Shown piece after piece: positions 25,196-33,771 of a stretch of 64,000 bases of DNA. Location of the stretch: assembly GCF_002278035.1 (NCBI RefSeq), contig NZ_CP022603.1:434001-498000 (forward strand), read 5' to 3'. Every line of letters begins with the position of its first letter. Position 1 is the stretch's first letter. The notes below the pieces were generated by a model. It made no database searches, was not told the origin of the DNA, and saw only the letters and a program-made list of their open reading frames with translations. Source of the stretch: Ochrobactrum quorumnocens. GTDB taxonomy: Bacteria > Pseudomonadota > Alphaproteobacteria > Rhizobiales > Rhizobiaceae. The translations under genes and the position numbers were made by a program.

Positions 25196-26092
25196 ATGGC
25201 AGGTGGACGCCAATCTATGCCGCCGCTTAACGCGCTCGTTGTGTTCGACAGTGCTGCGCGTCTTGGCAGCTTTTCGCGCGCGGGTCTGGAACTCGGCCTT
25301 ACTCAGAGTGCTGTCAGTCGTCAGATTGGCAAGCTGGAAGCCTTTATCGGCTCGAAGCTGTTCAATCGCCTCCCCGTCGGCGTTCAGCTGACCACTATGG
25401 GTGAAAGCTACGCCTCCGATGTCAGCCGTTTGCTTGGTGATTTGACCGCAGTCACCGACGGTCTGCGTGCATGGACCGGCCCTCGACAGATCACCATAGC
25501 CTGCTCACGTGGGATTGCCGATCAATGGTTCCTGTCGCGTGTAGGAATGCTTAAAGCAGAAATTCCCGGTATCGAAATCCGGCTGCGCGTAACCGACGAT
25601 GTGGCGCATTTACGTCTGGACGAATTTGACCTAGCCCTTTTCTATCGCAAAGAACGCCCCATTGGAGTGAACCTCACAGTGCTCGGACGTGAAGAAGTCG
25701 TTCCGGTTTCAGCGCCCGGCACAGCCAGTATTATGGAGCAGGAAACACCTGTTCTTCTTTCAATAGAAGATACAATGCGCGAATGGCAAGGTTGGCCAGA
25801 ATGGTGGCAGGATGCCCGCCTCTCTCCTCCTCCCGGCGCACTTGAATGGCGGCTAGGTGACTATGGCCTCTGCGTTGCAGCGGCTACACAAGGTATAGGA
25901 ATTACGCTTGGCTGGACATGGCTCATCAAGGAGCAGCTTGCAGCAGGTACGCTTGTACCTGTCCACGAACACATGATGCGATCCGACGCCTATTTCTATC
26001 TGATGCGGCCAGCCGACCGCCATCAGCGTAAAATTGTGCGTGAAGTGTCCGATTGGCTGATAACCAGCAACGGAGCAGATTCGATCACATAA
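25196..26092 (+). CDS. LysR-family regulator, GcvA-like
   Basis: LysR regulator, 298 aa. The opening PPLNALVVFDSAARLGSFSR and the helix-turn-helix ELGLTQSAVSRQIGKLEAFI are typical of the GcvA-like branch, as is the late segment AAATQGIGITLGWTWLIKEQ. GGAG lies 7 nt before the ATG. It is divergent from doxX across a shared control region with an inverted repeat, and so probably governs doxX and perhaps the glutathionyl-hydroquinone reductase beyond it. Confidence 0.87.
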   Translation: MAGGRQSMPPLNALVVFDSAARLGSFSRAGLELGLTQSAVSRQIGKLEAFIGSKLFNRLPVGVQLTTMGESYASDVSRLLGDLTAVTDGLRAWTGPRQITIACSRGIADQWFLSRVGMLKAEIPGIEIRLRVTDDVAHLRLDEFDLALFYRKERPIGVNLTVLGREEVVPVSAPGTASIMEQETPVLLSIEDTMREWQGWPEWWQDARLSPPPGALEWRLGDYGLCVAAATQGIGITLGWTWLIKEQLAAGTLVPVHEHMMRSDAYFYLMRPADRHQRKIVREVSDWLITSNGADSIT

Positions 26093-26104
26093 AGATGATG
26101 ATAC

Positions 26105-26374
26105 TTATTCGGCAGGTACAATAGCTGCGCGGCGGCGCGCTATCACGCGGAAACGCACATAGCCAACAATTGTAAAGACAAGCCACGCGATTTGCGTGAT
26201 GATGGAACCCAGATTGAAGTTCCACGAAAGTGAATAGATTAGCGCTATACCGCCCAGGATATTGAGCACCGTGATGATGGCATCGTCCACCGTGTAAATC
26301 CGCAGCTGAATCAGGGCATAAGCAGAAAGATAAAAGACTGCGCCCAACAAGCCAACGATATCCGGCAAACCCAT
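26105..26374 (-). CDS. Small membrane protein, CBU_0592-like
   Basis: Inner-membrane protein, 89 aa, with three predicted helices: IVGLLGAVFYLSAYALIQL, ITVLNILGGIALIYSLSW and IITQIAWLVFTIVGYVRF, then a basic tail. The layout resembles the short CBU_0592-type proteins of unknown function; this assignment is from memory. The ATG at 26374 (GGAG 6 nt upstream) is preferred to one 21 nt earlier. Confidence 0.65.
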   Translation of the reverse strand: MGLPDIVGLLGAVFYLSAYALIQLRIYTVDDAIITVLNILGGIALIYSLSWNFNLGSIITQIAWLVFTIVGYVRFRVIARRRAAIVPAE

Positions 26375-26509
26375 TTTGATCTCCACGATCAGCAAGAATT
26401 CAATCGCAGAAGCCGCTTCTTTTACAGAAGAATATGCCCCCGCAGGTCACTGTGGAGTGCTCCTTTATTCCTGTTCGCGTAAAAGCCAAGAGGACATTTG
26501 GCATGGGGG

Positions 26510-26610
26510 TATGCATAAAAGTCATACCAGAAAAACCACCTAGAACCCTTGAAAACGGAGGGATGTGTGGGCTAGTCCAACCCGCAAAATCGAATTAGCT
26601 ATGCATAAAA
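26510..26610 (+). promoter_or_regulatory. Direct repeats upstream of the second peptide operon
   Basis: The 11-mer TATGCATAAAA occurs at 26510-26520 and again at 26600-26610, exactly 90 bp apart, in the otherwise gene-free 266 bp before the operon. The second copy is 30 nt before the start codon. They could be regulator sites or -10-like elements. Confidence 0.35.
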
Positions 26611-26640
26611 TACAAGCTAAGACTTCAATAGGGGTAACGC

Positions 26641-28218
26641 ATGACTGAGCACCGAAACGATTTTAACCTCTCCCGCCGCACCTTCATGACAGGCGCCGCA
26701 GGTTTTGGCCTCCTCGCCGTCACCGGCATGAGCGGCCTGAACACCTCGCCGGCAGCCGCCGCAACGGAGGGCACCCCACAGAAAGGCGGAGTTCTTAAGC
26801 TCGGCATTGGCGGCGGCTCCACCACCGACAATTTCGATCCGCGCCTTCTGAAGGATTGGGTTCCGGTCAATCAGGCTTACATGCTGATGAACGGCCTCGT
26901 CGAAATCGACGCCAACAACAAGGCTGTGCCTGAGCTGTTTGAAAGCTGGGAGCCATCTGCCGACGCCAAGGAATGGACCTTCAAGGTTCGTCAGGGCGTG
27001 ACTTTCCACAATGGCAAGACGCTTGATGCCGATGACATCATCTATTCGATCAACCTGCATCGCGGCGAAACCACATCCGGTGCGCGCTCGTTGGCGTCAG
27101 AATTCACCGATGTCGTCAAGGTTGACGCTGGCACAGTCAAGATTACGCTGAATAGCGGCAATGCTGATCTGCCTTACATCCTGTCTGACTACCACTTCCT
27201 CGTGGTTCCGAAGGGCTGGACCGATTTCAACAAGCCGGTTGGCACCGGACCTTTCGTTTTCGAGCGTTTCCAGCCAGGCGTGCGTTCGCGTTTCACGCGC
27301 AATGAAAGCTACTGGAAGCCAAATTCGGCATGGGTCGATGCGGTTGAAGTGATCGTCATCAACGACGTGTCTGCCCGTACCAACGCCATGATGTCCGGTC
27401 AGGTCCACGCCATCAACCAGCTTGACTTCAAGACCGTCGATCTGTTGAAGCGCAACCCGAACCTCAATATCGTCCAGTCTTCTGGTGGCCAGCATTTCTC
27501 TTTCCTGATGGATTGCACGCAGGCGCCATTTACCGACAACAATGTCCGTCTTGCAGTCAAGCATGCCATCGACCGCGATCAGCTGCTCAAGACAGCCTTG
27601 CGCGGATATGGACGACTGGGCAACGACAATCCCATTCCAAGCACTGACCCCTTCTTCGACGCAGCACTGCCACAGCGTGCCTACGATCCGGAAAAGGCCA
27701 AGTTTTATTTGAAGCAGGCTGGTATGGATTCGCTGAAAATTCAGCTGTCCGCCTCGGATGCCGCCTTTACTGGCGCCGTCGACGCAGCAGCTATCTTCCG
27801 CACCGCCGCCGCCAAGTCGGGCATCGAGATCGATATCAAGCGTGAGCCAGCAGACGGATATTGGGACAATGTCTGGATGAAAGCGCCATTCTGCATGTCC
27901 TATCGTGGTGGTCGTCCGACTGCTGATCAGGCCCTGTCGATCGCTTATGCATCCAACGCTTCGCAAAACGATACGCATTGGAAGAGCGCTGATTTTGACG
28001 CCAAGCTGCTCGAAGCCCGTGCAATGCTCGATCTGGCCAAGCGCAAAGAGATCTATGCCGAATTGCAGGCCATGATCAGCAATGATGGCGGCGCGCTTAT
28101 TCCTATGTTCGGTGACTATCTCGACGCTACCTCCAAGAAGCTCAAGGGCGTGACCACGCATCCGATGTTCAACCTTATGGGTGCGCGTCTCGCGGAAAAA
28201 GTCTGGCTGGAAGCATAA
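26641..28218 (+). CDS. Peptide ABC binding protein with twin-arginine signal
   Basis: Periplasmic DppA/OppA-family protein, 525 aa. The signal has a twin-arginine motif, SRRTFMTGAAGFG near residues 14-26, followed by a hydrophobic stretch and an AAA cleavage region, so it is likely exported folded by Tat, which is unusual for this family but found in Rhizobiales. The mature part has GGVLKLGIGGGSTTDNFDPR and VRLAVKHAIDRDQLLKTALR. First gene of a five-gene operon; its stop overlaps the next start (TAATG). Confidence 0.9.
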   Translation: MTEHRNDFNLSRRTFMTGAAGFGLLAVTGMSGLNTSPAAAATEGTPQKGGVLKLGIGGGSTTDNFDPRLLKDWVPVNQAYMLMNGLVEIDANNKAVPELFESWEPSADAKEWTFKVRQGVTFHNGKTLDADDIIYSINLHRGETTSGARSLASEFTDVVKVDAGTVKITLNSGNADLPYILSDYHFLVVPKGWTDFNKPVGTGPFVFERFQPGVRSRFTRNESYWKPNSAWVDAVEVIVINDVSARTNAMMSGQVHAINQLDFKTVDLLKRNPNLNIVQSSGGQHFSFLMDCTQAPFTDNNVRLAVKHAIDRDQLLKTALRGYGRLGNDNPIPSTDPFFDAALPQRAYDPEKAKFYLKQAGMDSLKIQLSASDAAFTGAVDAAAIFRTAAAKSGIEIDIKREPADGYWDNVWMKAPFCMSYRGGRPTADQALSIAYASNASQNDTHWKSADFDAKLLEARAMLDLAKRKEIYAELQAMISNDGGALIPMFGDYLDATSKKLKGVTTHPMFNLMGARLAEKVWLEA

Positions 28219-29165
28219 TGTTCGTTCTTATCCTCAAGCGTGTAGGGCTTGGTGCCCTCACGCTACTCCTCGTGTCGGCGTTGATTTTTGCCGGCACGCA
28301 GATTTTACCGGGTGACGTTGCCTCTGCTATCCTCGGCCAGAATGCCACGCCGGAAGCGCTCGCCACGCTGCGCGAAAGCCTCGGTCTTAACCAACCACTC
28401 CTTGCACGCTATTTCTCTTGGCTTACTGGTTTCGTTACTGGCGACCTTGGCACCTCGCTTGCCAACCAGCAGCCGGTGGCCGACCTCCTGTGGCCGCGTT
28501 TCTGGAACACGATGGCCCTTGCAGCCTTTGCCGCTGTCGTTAGCGTTCCTATCGCTATTTTTCTCGGCCTCATCACTGCGGTAAAGCGTGGCGGCATTTT
28601 TGATCGTGTTATCAATATCGTAGCGCTGTTTTTTGTTTCTCTACCTGAATATTTCCTCGGCCTGTTGCTGATCCTGTTTTTATCGATCCGCTTCAACCTC
28701 CTGCCAAGTCTCGCCGACACCTATGAAGGCATGACGTTTCTCGAATGGATTCAGGCGACTGCCCTGCCCGCACTGACACTGGTTCTCGTCACCGTTGCGC
28801 AGATGATGCGAATGACCCGTACCGCCGTGCTGTCAGTCATGGATCAGGCTTATGTTGAAACGGCATATCTCAAGGGCTTGCGGACCAAGCGCGTCGTGAC
28901 CAAGCACGCCCTACCCAATGCGGCGGCGCCTATCGTCAATGTGGTGGCTTTCAACATTGCTTACCTCATCACTGGCGTGGTGCTTGTCGAAGCCGTGTTC
29001 AACTATAACGGCCTTGGCCGCTTCATGGTTGATGCAGTTTCCAAGCGGGACCTTCCACTCGTGCAGGCTGCGGCCCTCGTCTTCGGTGCGGCCTATGTCA
29101 TTCTCAATATCATTGCCGATGTCGCTGCCATCGCGCTCAATCCGCGCCTGAGGCACCCACGATGA
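28218..29165 (+). CDS. Peptide ABC transporter permease, DppB type
   Basis: Inner-membrane permease, 315 aa. It opens MFVLILKRVGLGALTLLLVS, has ILPGDVASAILGQNATPEAL after the first helix and the EAA loop ETAYLKGLRTKRVVTKHALP. The start overlaps the binding-protein stop by one base and its own stop overlaps the next start by 4 nt (ATGA), so expression is tightly coupled with its neighbours. Confidence 0.92.
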   Translation: MFVLILKRVGLGALTLLLVSALIFAGTQILPGDVASAILGQNATPEALATLRESLGLNQPLLARYFSWLTGFVTGDLGTSLANQQPVADLLWPRFWNTMALAAFAAVVSVPIAIFLGLITAVKRGGIFDRVINIVALFFVSLPEYFLGLLLILFLSIRFNLLPSLADTYEGMTFLEWIQATALPALTLVLVTVAQMMRMTRTAVLSVMDQAYVETAYLKGLRTKRVVTKHALPNAAAPIVNVVAFNIAYLITGVVLVEAVFNYNGLGRFMVDAVSKRDLPLVQAAALVFGAAYVILNIIADVAAIALNPRLRHPR

Positions 29166-29989
29166 AGACAATGAAGAAATCTATTCCCCTGACGGCGTGG
29201 GTTGGTCTCGCTATCGTCACCCTGTGCCTTCTCATGTTCCTGTTTGGCCCGCTGATCGCGCCTTATGGACAGGAAGAAATCGTCGGCGCGCCGTTTGATC
29301 CCCCATCGGCACAGTTCTGGTTTGGCCTTGATCAGAATGGCCGCGACATGCTCTCGCGCCTGCTTTTTGGTGCGCAGATGTCGATTGGCGTCTCGCTGGC
29401 TGCATCACTCCTGTCGTTCAGCGTTGGCGTGCCGCTCGGCTTCCTCGCTGCCATTTTGGGCGGCTGGGTCGATACGGTTCTGTCCCGCATTGTCGATACC
29501 GTCATGTGCATTCCGGTGCTCATTTCGGCGCTCGTCATCCTGCAGGCGCTCGGCTCATCGCTGCCGGTTCTGATCGTCACTATCGCATTGCTCGATTCCA
29601 CCCGCGTGTTCCGTTTGGCGCGCATCGTGGCGCAGGGTGTCAATGTGCTGGAATATGCCGAAACCGCCCGTCTTCGCGGTGAAGGTCTTGGCTGGCTGAT
29701 CTGGCGTGAAATCCTGCCGAACACATTGCCACCGCTGATCGCGGAATTCGGCCTGCGTTTCTGCTTTACCTTCCTCTTCGTTGCCGGTCTGTCGTTCCTC
29801 GGCCTTGGTATCCAGCCGCCATTTGCGGATTGGGGCGGCATGGTGAAGGACAACCAGCAGGCTATTCTCTACGGCCTCTACGCACCGCTGTTCCCGGCGG
29901 CTGCAATTGCCATCCTCACCGTTGGCGTCAACCTCGTTGTTGACTGGCTTTTGGCCGGACGCACGACCACGCAGGGAGCTGATCGATGA
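29162..29989 (+). CDS. Peptide ABC transporter permease, DppC type
   Basis: Inner-membrane permease, 275 aa, with PFDPPSAQFWFGLDQNGRDM as the usual periplasmic entry motif and the coupling loop ETARLRGEGLGWLIWREILP. The C-terminal SFLGLGIQPPFADWGGMV is a family hallmark. The gene overlaps both neighbours by 4 nt. It forms the channel with the DppB-type permease. Confidence 0.92.
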   Translation: MKTMKKSIPLTAWVGLAIVTLCLLMFLFGPLIAPYGQEEIVGAPFDPPSAQFWFGLDQNGRDMLSRLLFGAQMSIGVSLAASLLSFSVGVPLGFLAAILGGWVDTVLSRIVDTVMCIPVLISALVILQALGSSLPVLIVTIALLDSTRVFRLARIVAQGVNVLEYAETARLRGEGLGWLIWREILPNTLPPLIAEFGLRFCFTFLFVAGLSFLGLGIQPPFADWGGMVKDNQQAILYGLYAPLFPAAAIAILTVGVNLVVDWLLAGRTTTQGADR

Positions 29990-31593
29990 GCAAGGATATC
30001 GTTCTTTCAATCTCCGATCTCGTCGTTAAAGCCCCAAATGACGCAACACTTGTCGATCATGTCGATGTGACGCTGAAGCGCGGCGAAGTGCTTGGCCTGA
30101 TTGGTGAATCCGGCGCAGGCAAGTCCACCATTGGACTTGCAGCCATGGGCTATGGCCGCGGCGGCTGCAAAATCGCCGAGGGCACCATTGTCGTTGACGA
30201 TATTTCGTTGATGGACCGCACCCGCGAGACCCGTGAAAAGGCGCGCGGCGCACGCATCGCCTATGTGGCGCAAAGTGCGGCGGCTTCGTTTAATCCGGCA
30301 CACCGCATTGGCGATCAGATCATGGAAGGCCCGCTCTATCACGGCCTCATGACCAAAGCCGAAGCTAAAGCGTGGATGCTGGAACTGCTGCATACATTGC
30401 AGCTTCCAGACGCCGACACCTTTGGTGATCGCTATCCGCATCAGGTTTCCGGTGGTCAGTTGCAGCGTGCCATGGTCGCCATGGCCATGTCTTGCCGCCC
30501 GGATATTCTGGTGCTGGACGAGCCAACAACTGCGCTTGACGTAACAACACAGATCGAAGTGCTCGCCCTCCTGCGCAGCCTCATTCAGCGTTACAACACC
30601 GCAGCGCTTTACATCACGCATGACCTTGCGGTTGTGGCGCAGATTGCCGACCGCATCATGGTTTTGCGTCATGGCAAGATGGTCGAGCTTGGTTCTGCGG
30701 AGCAAATCCTCGAAGCGCCAAAGCAGGAATATACCCAGCGTCTGGTGTCTGAGCGTGAAGCCAGCATTTCGGGCGAACAGGCCGAGCACAAGACCGGCGA
30801 AATCCTGCTCGAAGTGAAAAACGCAACCGCCTATTATGGCAAGAAACTCGTTCTGACCGATGTGGGTTGCTACATCCGTCGCGGCGAAACCCTTGCAGTT
30901 GTTGGTGAATCCGGTTCCGGCAAATCAACGCTTGCGCGTGTGATTGCAGGCCTGCCGCCGCATTCGAGCGGTATCATCACCCTTGCTGGACAGCGGCTCG
31001 AAGCGAACTACAAAAAGCGTTCGCGTGAAGAACTGCGCCGCATTCAGCTGGTTTATCAGCTCCCTGACGTGGCACTAAATCCACGCCAGACAGTGGGTGA
31101 AATCATCGGTCGCCCGATGAAGTTCTATTTCGGGATGAATGAAGATCAGCGCGAGATCGAGGTCAAGCGTCTGCTTGAACTCATCGGCCTGCCTGCCGAC
31201 TTTGCAGACCGCCTTCCCGGCGCGCTTTCAGGCGGACAAAAGCAGCGTGTGTGTATCGCACGTGCGCTGGCGGCAAAGCCTGATCTTATCATCTGCGATG
31301 AAGTGACTTCAGCGCTCGACCCTCTGGTCGCTGAAGAAATTCTGAGACTCCTGCGGAAATTGCAGGATGAATTGCAAGTGTCATATCTCTTCATTACCCA
31401 CGACCTTGGCGTCGTACGTCGGCTCGCCGACCGCACCATGGTGATGCAGAAGGGCAAGGTGGTCGAAACCGGCACCACAAAGGCAATCTTCGAACCGCCT
31501 TATGAGCCCTATACGGAGCAGCTCATCACATCCGTTCCGGAGCTGCGCCGCGACTGGCTGGACGACATCCTGAAAGCACGTGCTGCCAGTTAA
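29986..31593 (+). CDS. Peptide ABC transporter, fused double ATPase
   Basis: ABC ATPase with two cassettes in one chain (YejF-like), 535 aa. The first half has GESGAGKSTIG, VSGGQLQR and [10 protein letters not shown]; the second has [19 protein letters not shown] and ICDEVTSALD. In the second Walker B region the usual Pro of DEPTSALD is Val, a minor deviation. In the first signature the usual QRQR is QLQR. It overlaps the permease gene by 4 nt and is followed 58 nt later by the peptidase-like gene. Confidence 0.9.
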   Translation: MSKDIVLSISDLVVKAPNDATLVDHVDVTLKRGEVLGLIGESGAGKSTIGLAAMGYGRGGCKIAEGTIVVDDISLMDRTRETREKARGARIAYVAQSAAASFNPAHRIGDQIMEGPLYHGLMTKAEAKAWMLELLHTLQLPDADTFGDRYPHQVSGGQLQRAMVAMAMSCRPDILVLDEPTTALDVTTQIEVLALLRSLIQRYNTAALYITHDLAVVAQIADRIMVLRHGKMVELGSAEQILEAPKQEYTQRLVSEREASISGEQAEHKTGEILLEVKNATAYYGKKLVLTDVGCYIRRGETLAVVGESGSGKSTLARVIAGLPPHSSGIITLAGQRLEANYKKRSREELRRIQLVYQLPDVALNPRQTVGEIIGRPMKFYFGMNEDQREIEVKRLLELIGLPADFADRLPGALSGGQKQRVCIARALAAKPDLIICDEVTSALDPLVAEEILRLLRKLQDELQVSYLFITHDLGVVRRLADRTMVMQKGKVVETGTTKAIFEPPYEPYTEQLITSVPELRRDWLDDILKARAAS

Positions 31594-31651
31594 ACTACCG
31601 ATGCGGCGCTAATGCCGCACCGGCTTCTCTTTATAGACATTGGAACCGATC

Positions 31652-33658
31652 ATGACCGTCAATATCACCGAGCATCTGTGGATCACTCTCAAGGATGGCA
31701 CCCGTCTTGGCGCGCGCCTGTGGCTGCCTGAAGGCGCCGAGGAAAATCCTGTTCCTGCCGTGCTCGAATATATTCCATATCGTAAGCGCGATGGCACGCG
31801 CGGCCGCGACGAGCCGATGCATGGTTATTTCGCGCAGAACGGTTATGCCGCAATCCGCGTTGATATGCGCGGAACGGGTGAATCCGACGGCCACATGGCG
31901 GATGAATATATCCAGCAGGAACAAGACGATGCTCTGGAAGTCATCGCCTGGATTGCCGCGCAACCATGGTGCAGCGGCAATGTCGGCATGATGGGCAAAA
32001 GCTGGGGTGGCTTCAACGGCCTTCAGGTCGCCGCATGCCGTCCGCCTGCATTGAAGGCAATCATCACCGCCTATTCGACCGACGACCGCTTCCGCGACGA
32101 CATTCACTACATGGGCGGCCTGCTGCTCAACGACAATCTGTGGTGGGGCACGATCATGCTCGCCTATCAGTCGCGTCCGCTTGATCCGGCGATTGTGGGT
32201 GCCGGTTGGCGCGATGCATGGATTGAACGTCTGGAGCGTCTGCCGTTCTTCCCTGCCCTCTGGCTCGAACATCAGCATTACGATGAATATTGGAAGCATG
32301 GCTCGATCTGCGAAGACTGGTCGGCGATCCAGTGCCCGGTTCTCGCTATTGGCGCATGGGCCGACAGCTACACCAACGCGGTCCCACGCCTGCTTGAAAA
32401 CCTTCAGGTTCCTGCACGCGGCATTATCGGCCCATGGGGCCATGTCTATCCGCAGGATGGTGTTCCGGGTCCGGCAATCGGCTTCCTTCAGGAAGCAGTG
32501 CGCTGGTGGGACCAGTGGCTCAAGGGCAAAGAGACCAGCATCATGGACGAGCCGAAGCTGCGCGCCTATGTCTGCGATACCATCGAGCCAACCGGCTCGC
32601 GCGACTTCACCAATGGCCGCTGGGTCGGTGAAAAGAACTGGCCATCGACGGAAATCGTACACACGCCTTTCGCGCTTGGTGCAGATTTCACGTTGGGCAA
32701 GGCCGAGGCCGCCAAGGGCATGCTTTCGATCTCCTCGCCAAACAGCCACGGTAAGGCTGGCGGCGAATGGATGGCGACAGGTTGCCCGGGTGAACATCCA
32801 ACCGATCAGCGTCTTGACGATGGCGGCTCGCTCAACTTCGACACCGCTGTTTTGACCGAAGATCTCGAAATTCTAGGCGCGCCGGTTGCACGTCTGACAT
32901 TTACCGTCGATCAGCCGGTTGCACAGGTTTCGCTGCGCTTGAGCGATATTCTGCCGGATGGCCGCATCACCCGCGTCAGCTATCAGGTCTTCAACCTCAA
33001 CCACATCAACGGCCATGACAAGCCGGAAATGCTGGTACCGGGCAAGACTTACGAAATCGCGATCAAGCTCAACGACAGCGGCTACAGCTTCAAGCAAGGC
33101 CACCGCATCCGTCTTTCGGTTGCAACCGGCTACTGGCCGATGGTCTGGCCTTCACCAAAGCGCGTGACGCTGACGCTCGACACCGCTTCGTCGGTTCTCG
33201 ATCTGCCAGTGCGCCCAGTGTCCGACATTGATGCCAAGGTTGTCTTCCAGAAGCCAGCGCATGGCCCTACAACGCCAATGACGCAGCTCGATCCGGGCAG
33301 CGTACGCCGCTGGACCGAGCAGGATCACGTCACCGGCGAAACGCTCTATGTGACGGAAGGCATTGGCGGTCTGTTCGGCGAAGGTGTGCTACGCTTTGAC
33401 GATCTTGGCACGCAGTTGAGCCATAGTCTCAAGCGCGAACTGCGCATCAATGACAATGATCCACTGTCAGCATCCTATGTGCTGACGCAGGCTTATCAGA
33501 TGGGTCGCGAAGGCTGGATGATCGATATCGATAGCACTACCAAGATGCATTCCGACGCCGAAAACTTCTATATTTCCGGCGTTCTGACGGCGAAGGAAAA
33601 TGGCGAATCGGTTGTCACCCGCGAATGGAACCAGACCATCCCGCGCGATCATCTCTAA
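31652..33658 (+). CDS. CocE/NonD-family hydrolase (Xaa-Pro dipeptidyl-peptidase-like, S15)
   Basis: Serine alpha/beta hydrolase, 668 aa. The N-terminal catalytic domain has the nucleophile elbow GKSWGG near residue 117 and the late histidine in GPWGHVYPQ; the C-terminal half is the beta-sandwich typical of the S15/CocE family (MLVPGKTYEIAIKLN, FKQGHRIRLSVATGYWPMVW). Members cleave after Xaa-Pro or hydrolyse esters and beta-lactam-like acyl groups. No signal peptide, so it acts in the cytosol on imported material. Position after the ABC genes suggests it processes the transported peptide. An upstream TTG at 31640 is possible, but the ATG at 31652 fits better. Confidence 0.88.
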   Translation: MTVNITEHLWITLKDGTRLGARLWLPEGAEENPVPAVLEYIPYRKRDGTRGRDEPMHGYFAQNGYAAIRVDMRGTGESDGHMADEYIQQEQDDALEVIAWIAAQPWCSGNVGMMGKSWGGFNGLQVAACRPPALKAIITAYSTDDRFRDDIHYMGGLLLNDNLWWGTIMLAYQSRPLDPAIVGAGWRDAWIERLERLPFFPALWLEHQHYDEYWKHGSICEDWSAIQCPVLAIGAWADSYTNAVPRLLENLQVPARGIIGPWGHVYPQDGVPGPAIGFLQEAVRWWDQWLKGKETSIMDEPKLRAYVCDTIEPTGSRDFTNGRWVGEKNWPSTEIVHTPFALGADFTLGKAEAAKGMLSISSPNSHGKAGGEWMATGCPGEHPTDQRLDDGGSLNFDTAVLTEDLEILGAPVARLTFTVDQPVAQVSLRLSDILPDGRITRVSYQVFNLNHINGHDKPEMLVPGKTYEIAIKLNDSGYSFKQGHRIRLSVATGYWPMVWPSPKRVTLTLDTASSVLDLPVRPVSDIDAKVVFQKPAHGPTTPMTQLDPGSVRRWTEQDHVTGETLYVTEGIGGLFGEGVLRFDDLGTQLSHSLKRELRINDNDPLSASYVLTQAYQMGREGWMIDIDSTTKMHSDAENFYISGVLTAKENGESVVTREWNQTIPRDHL

Positions 33659-33685
33659 TCGATTGCAAACGAGCCAAACAAAAAT

Positions 33686-33718
33686 ACCCTCGCGTTTGGC
33701 TGCGGGGGTGTTTTTTTA
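33686..33718 (+). terminator. Terminator of the second peptide operon
   Basis: An 8-bp stem ACCCTCGC / GCGGGGGT (one G-T pair) with an 8-nt loop is followed by GTTTTTTT, 28 nt after the hydrolase stop. Confidence 0.85.
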
Positions 33719-33725
33719 TCTCGTA

Positions 33726-33761
33726 TTCAAAAAGCGGCTGTATTTTTATGCAGCCGCTTTT
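33726..33761 (-). terminator. Terminator of the GMC dehydrogenase operon
   Basis: The 10-bp stem AAAGCGGCTG / CAGCCGCTTT with a 10-nt loop lies just beyond the cytochrome gene; on the minus strand it runs into TTTTTG. It stands back to back with the plus-strand terminator at 33686-33718. Confidence 0.85.
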
Positions 33762-33771
33762 CGCTTCTTCA

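Noticed and set aside
27097..28161. A 354-codon open frame opposite the peptide-binding protein gene
   Set aside because: It lies wholly antisense to a well-recognised gene, has no ribosome site and its translation shows no family features; it results from codon bias.
31631..32797. A 388-codon frame opposite the CocE-type hydrolase
   Set aside because: Antisense shadow of a gene with clear catalytic motifs.
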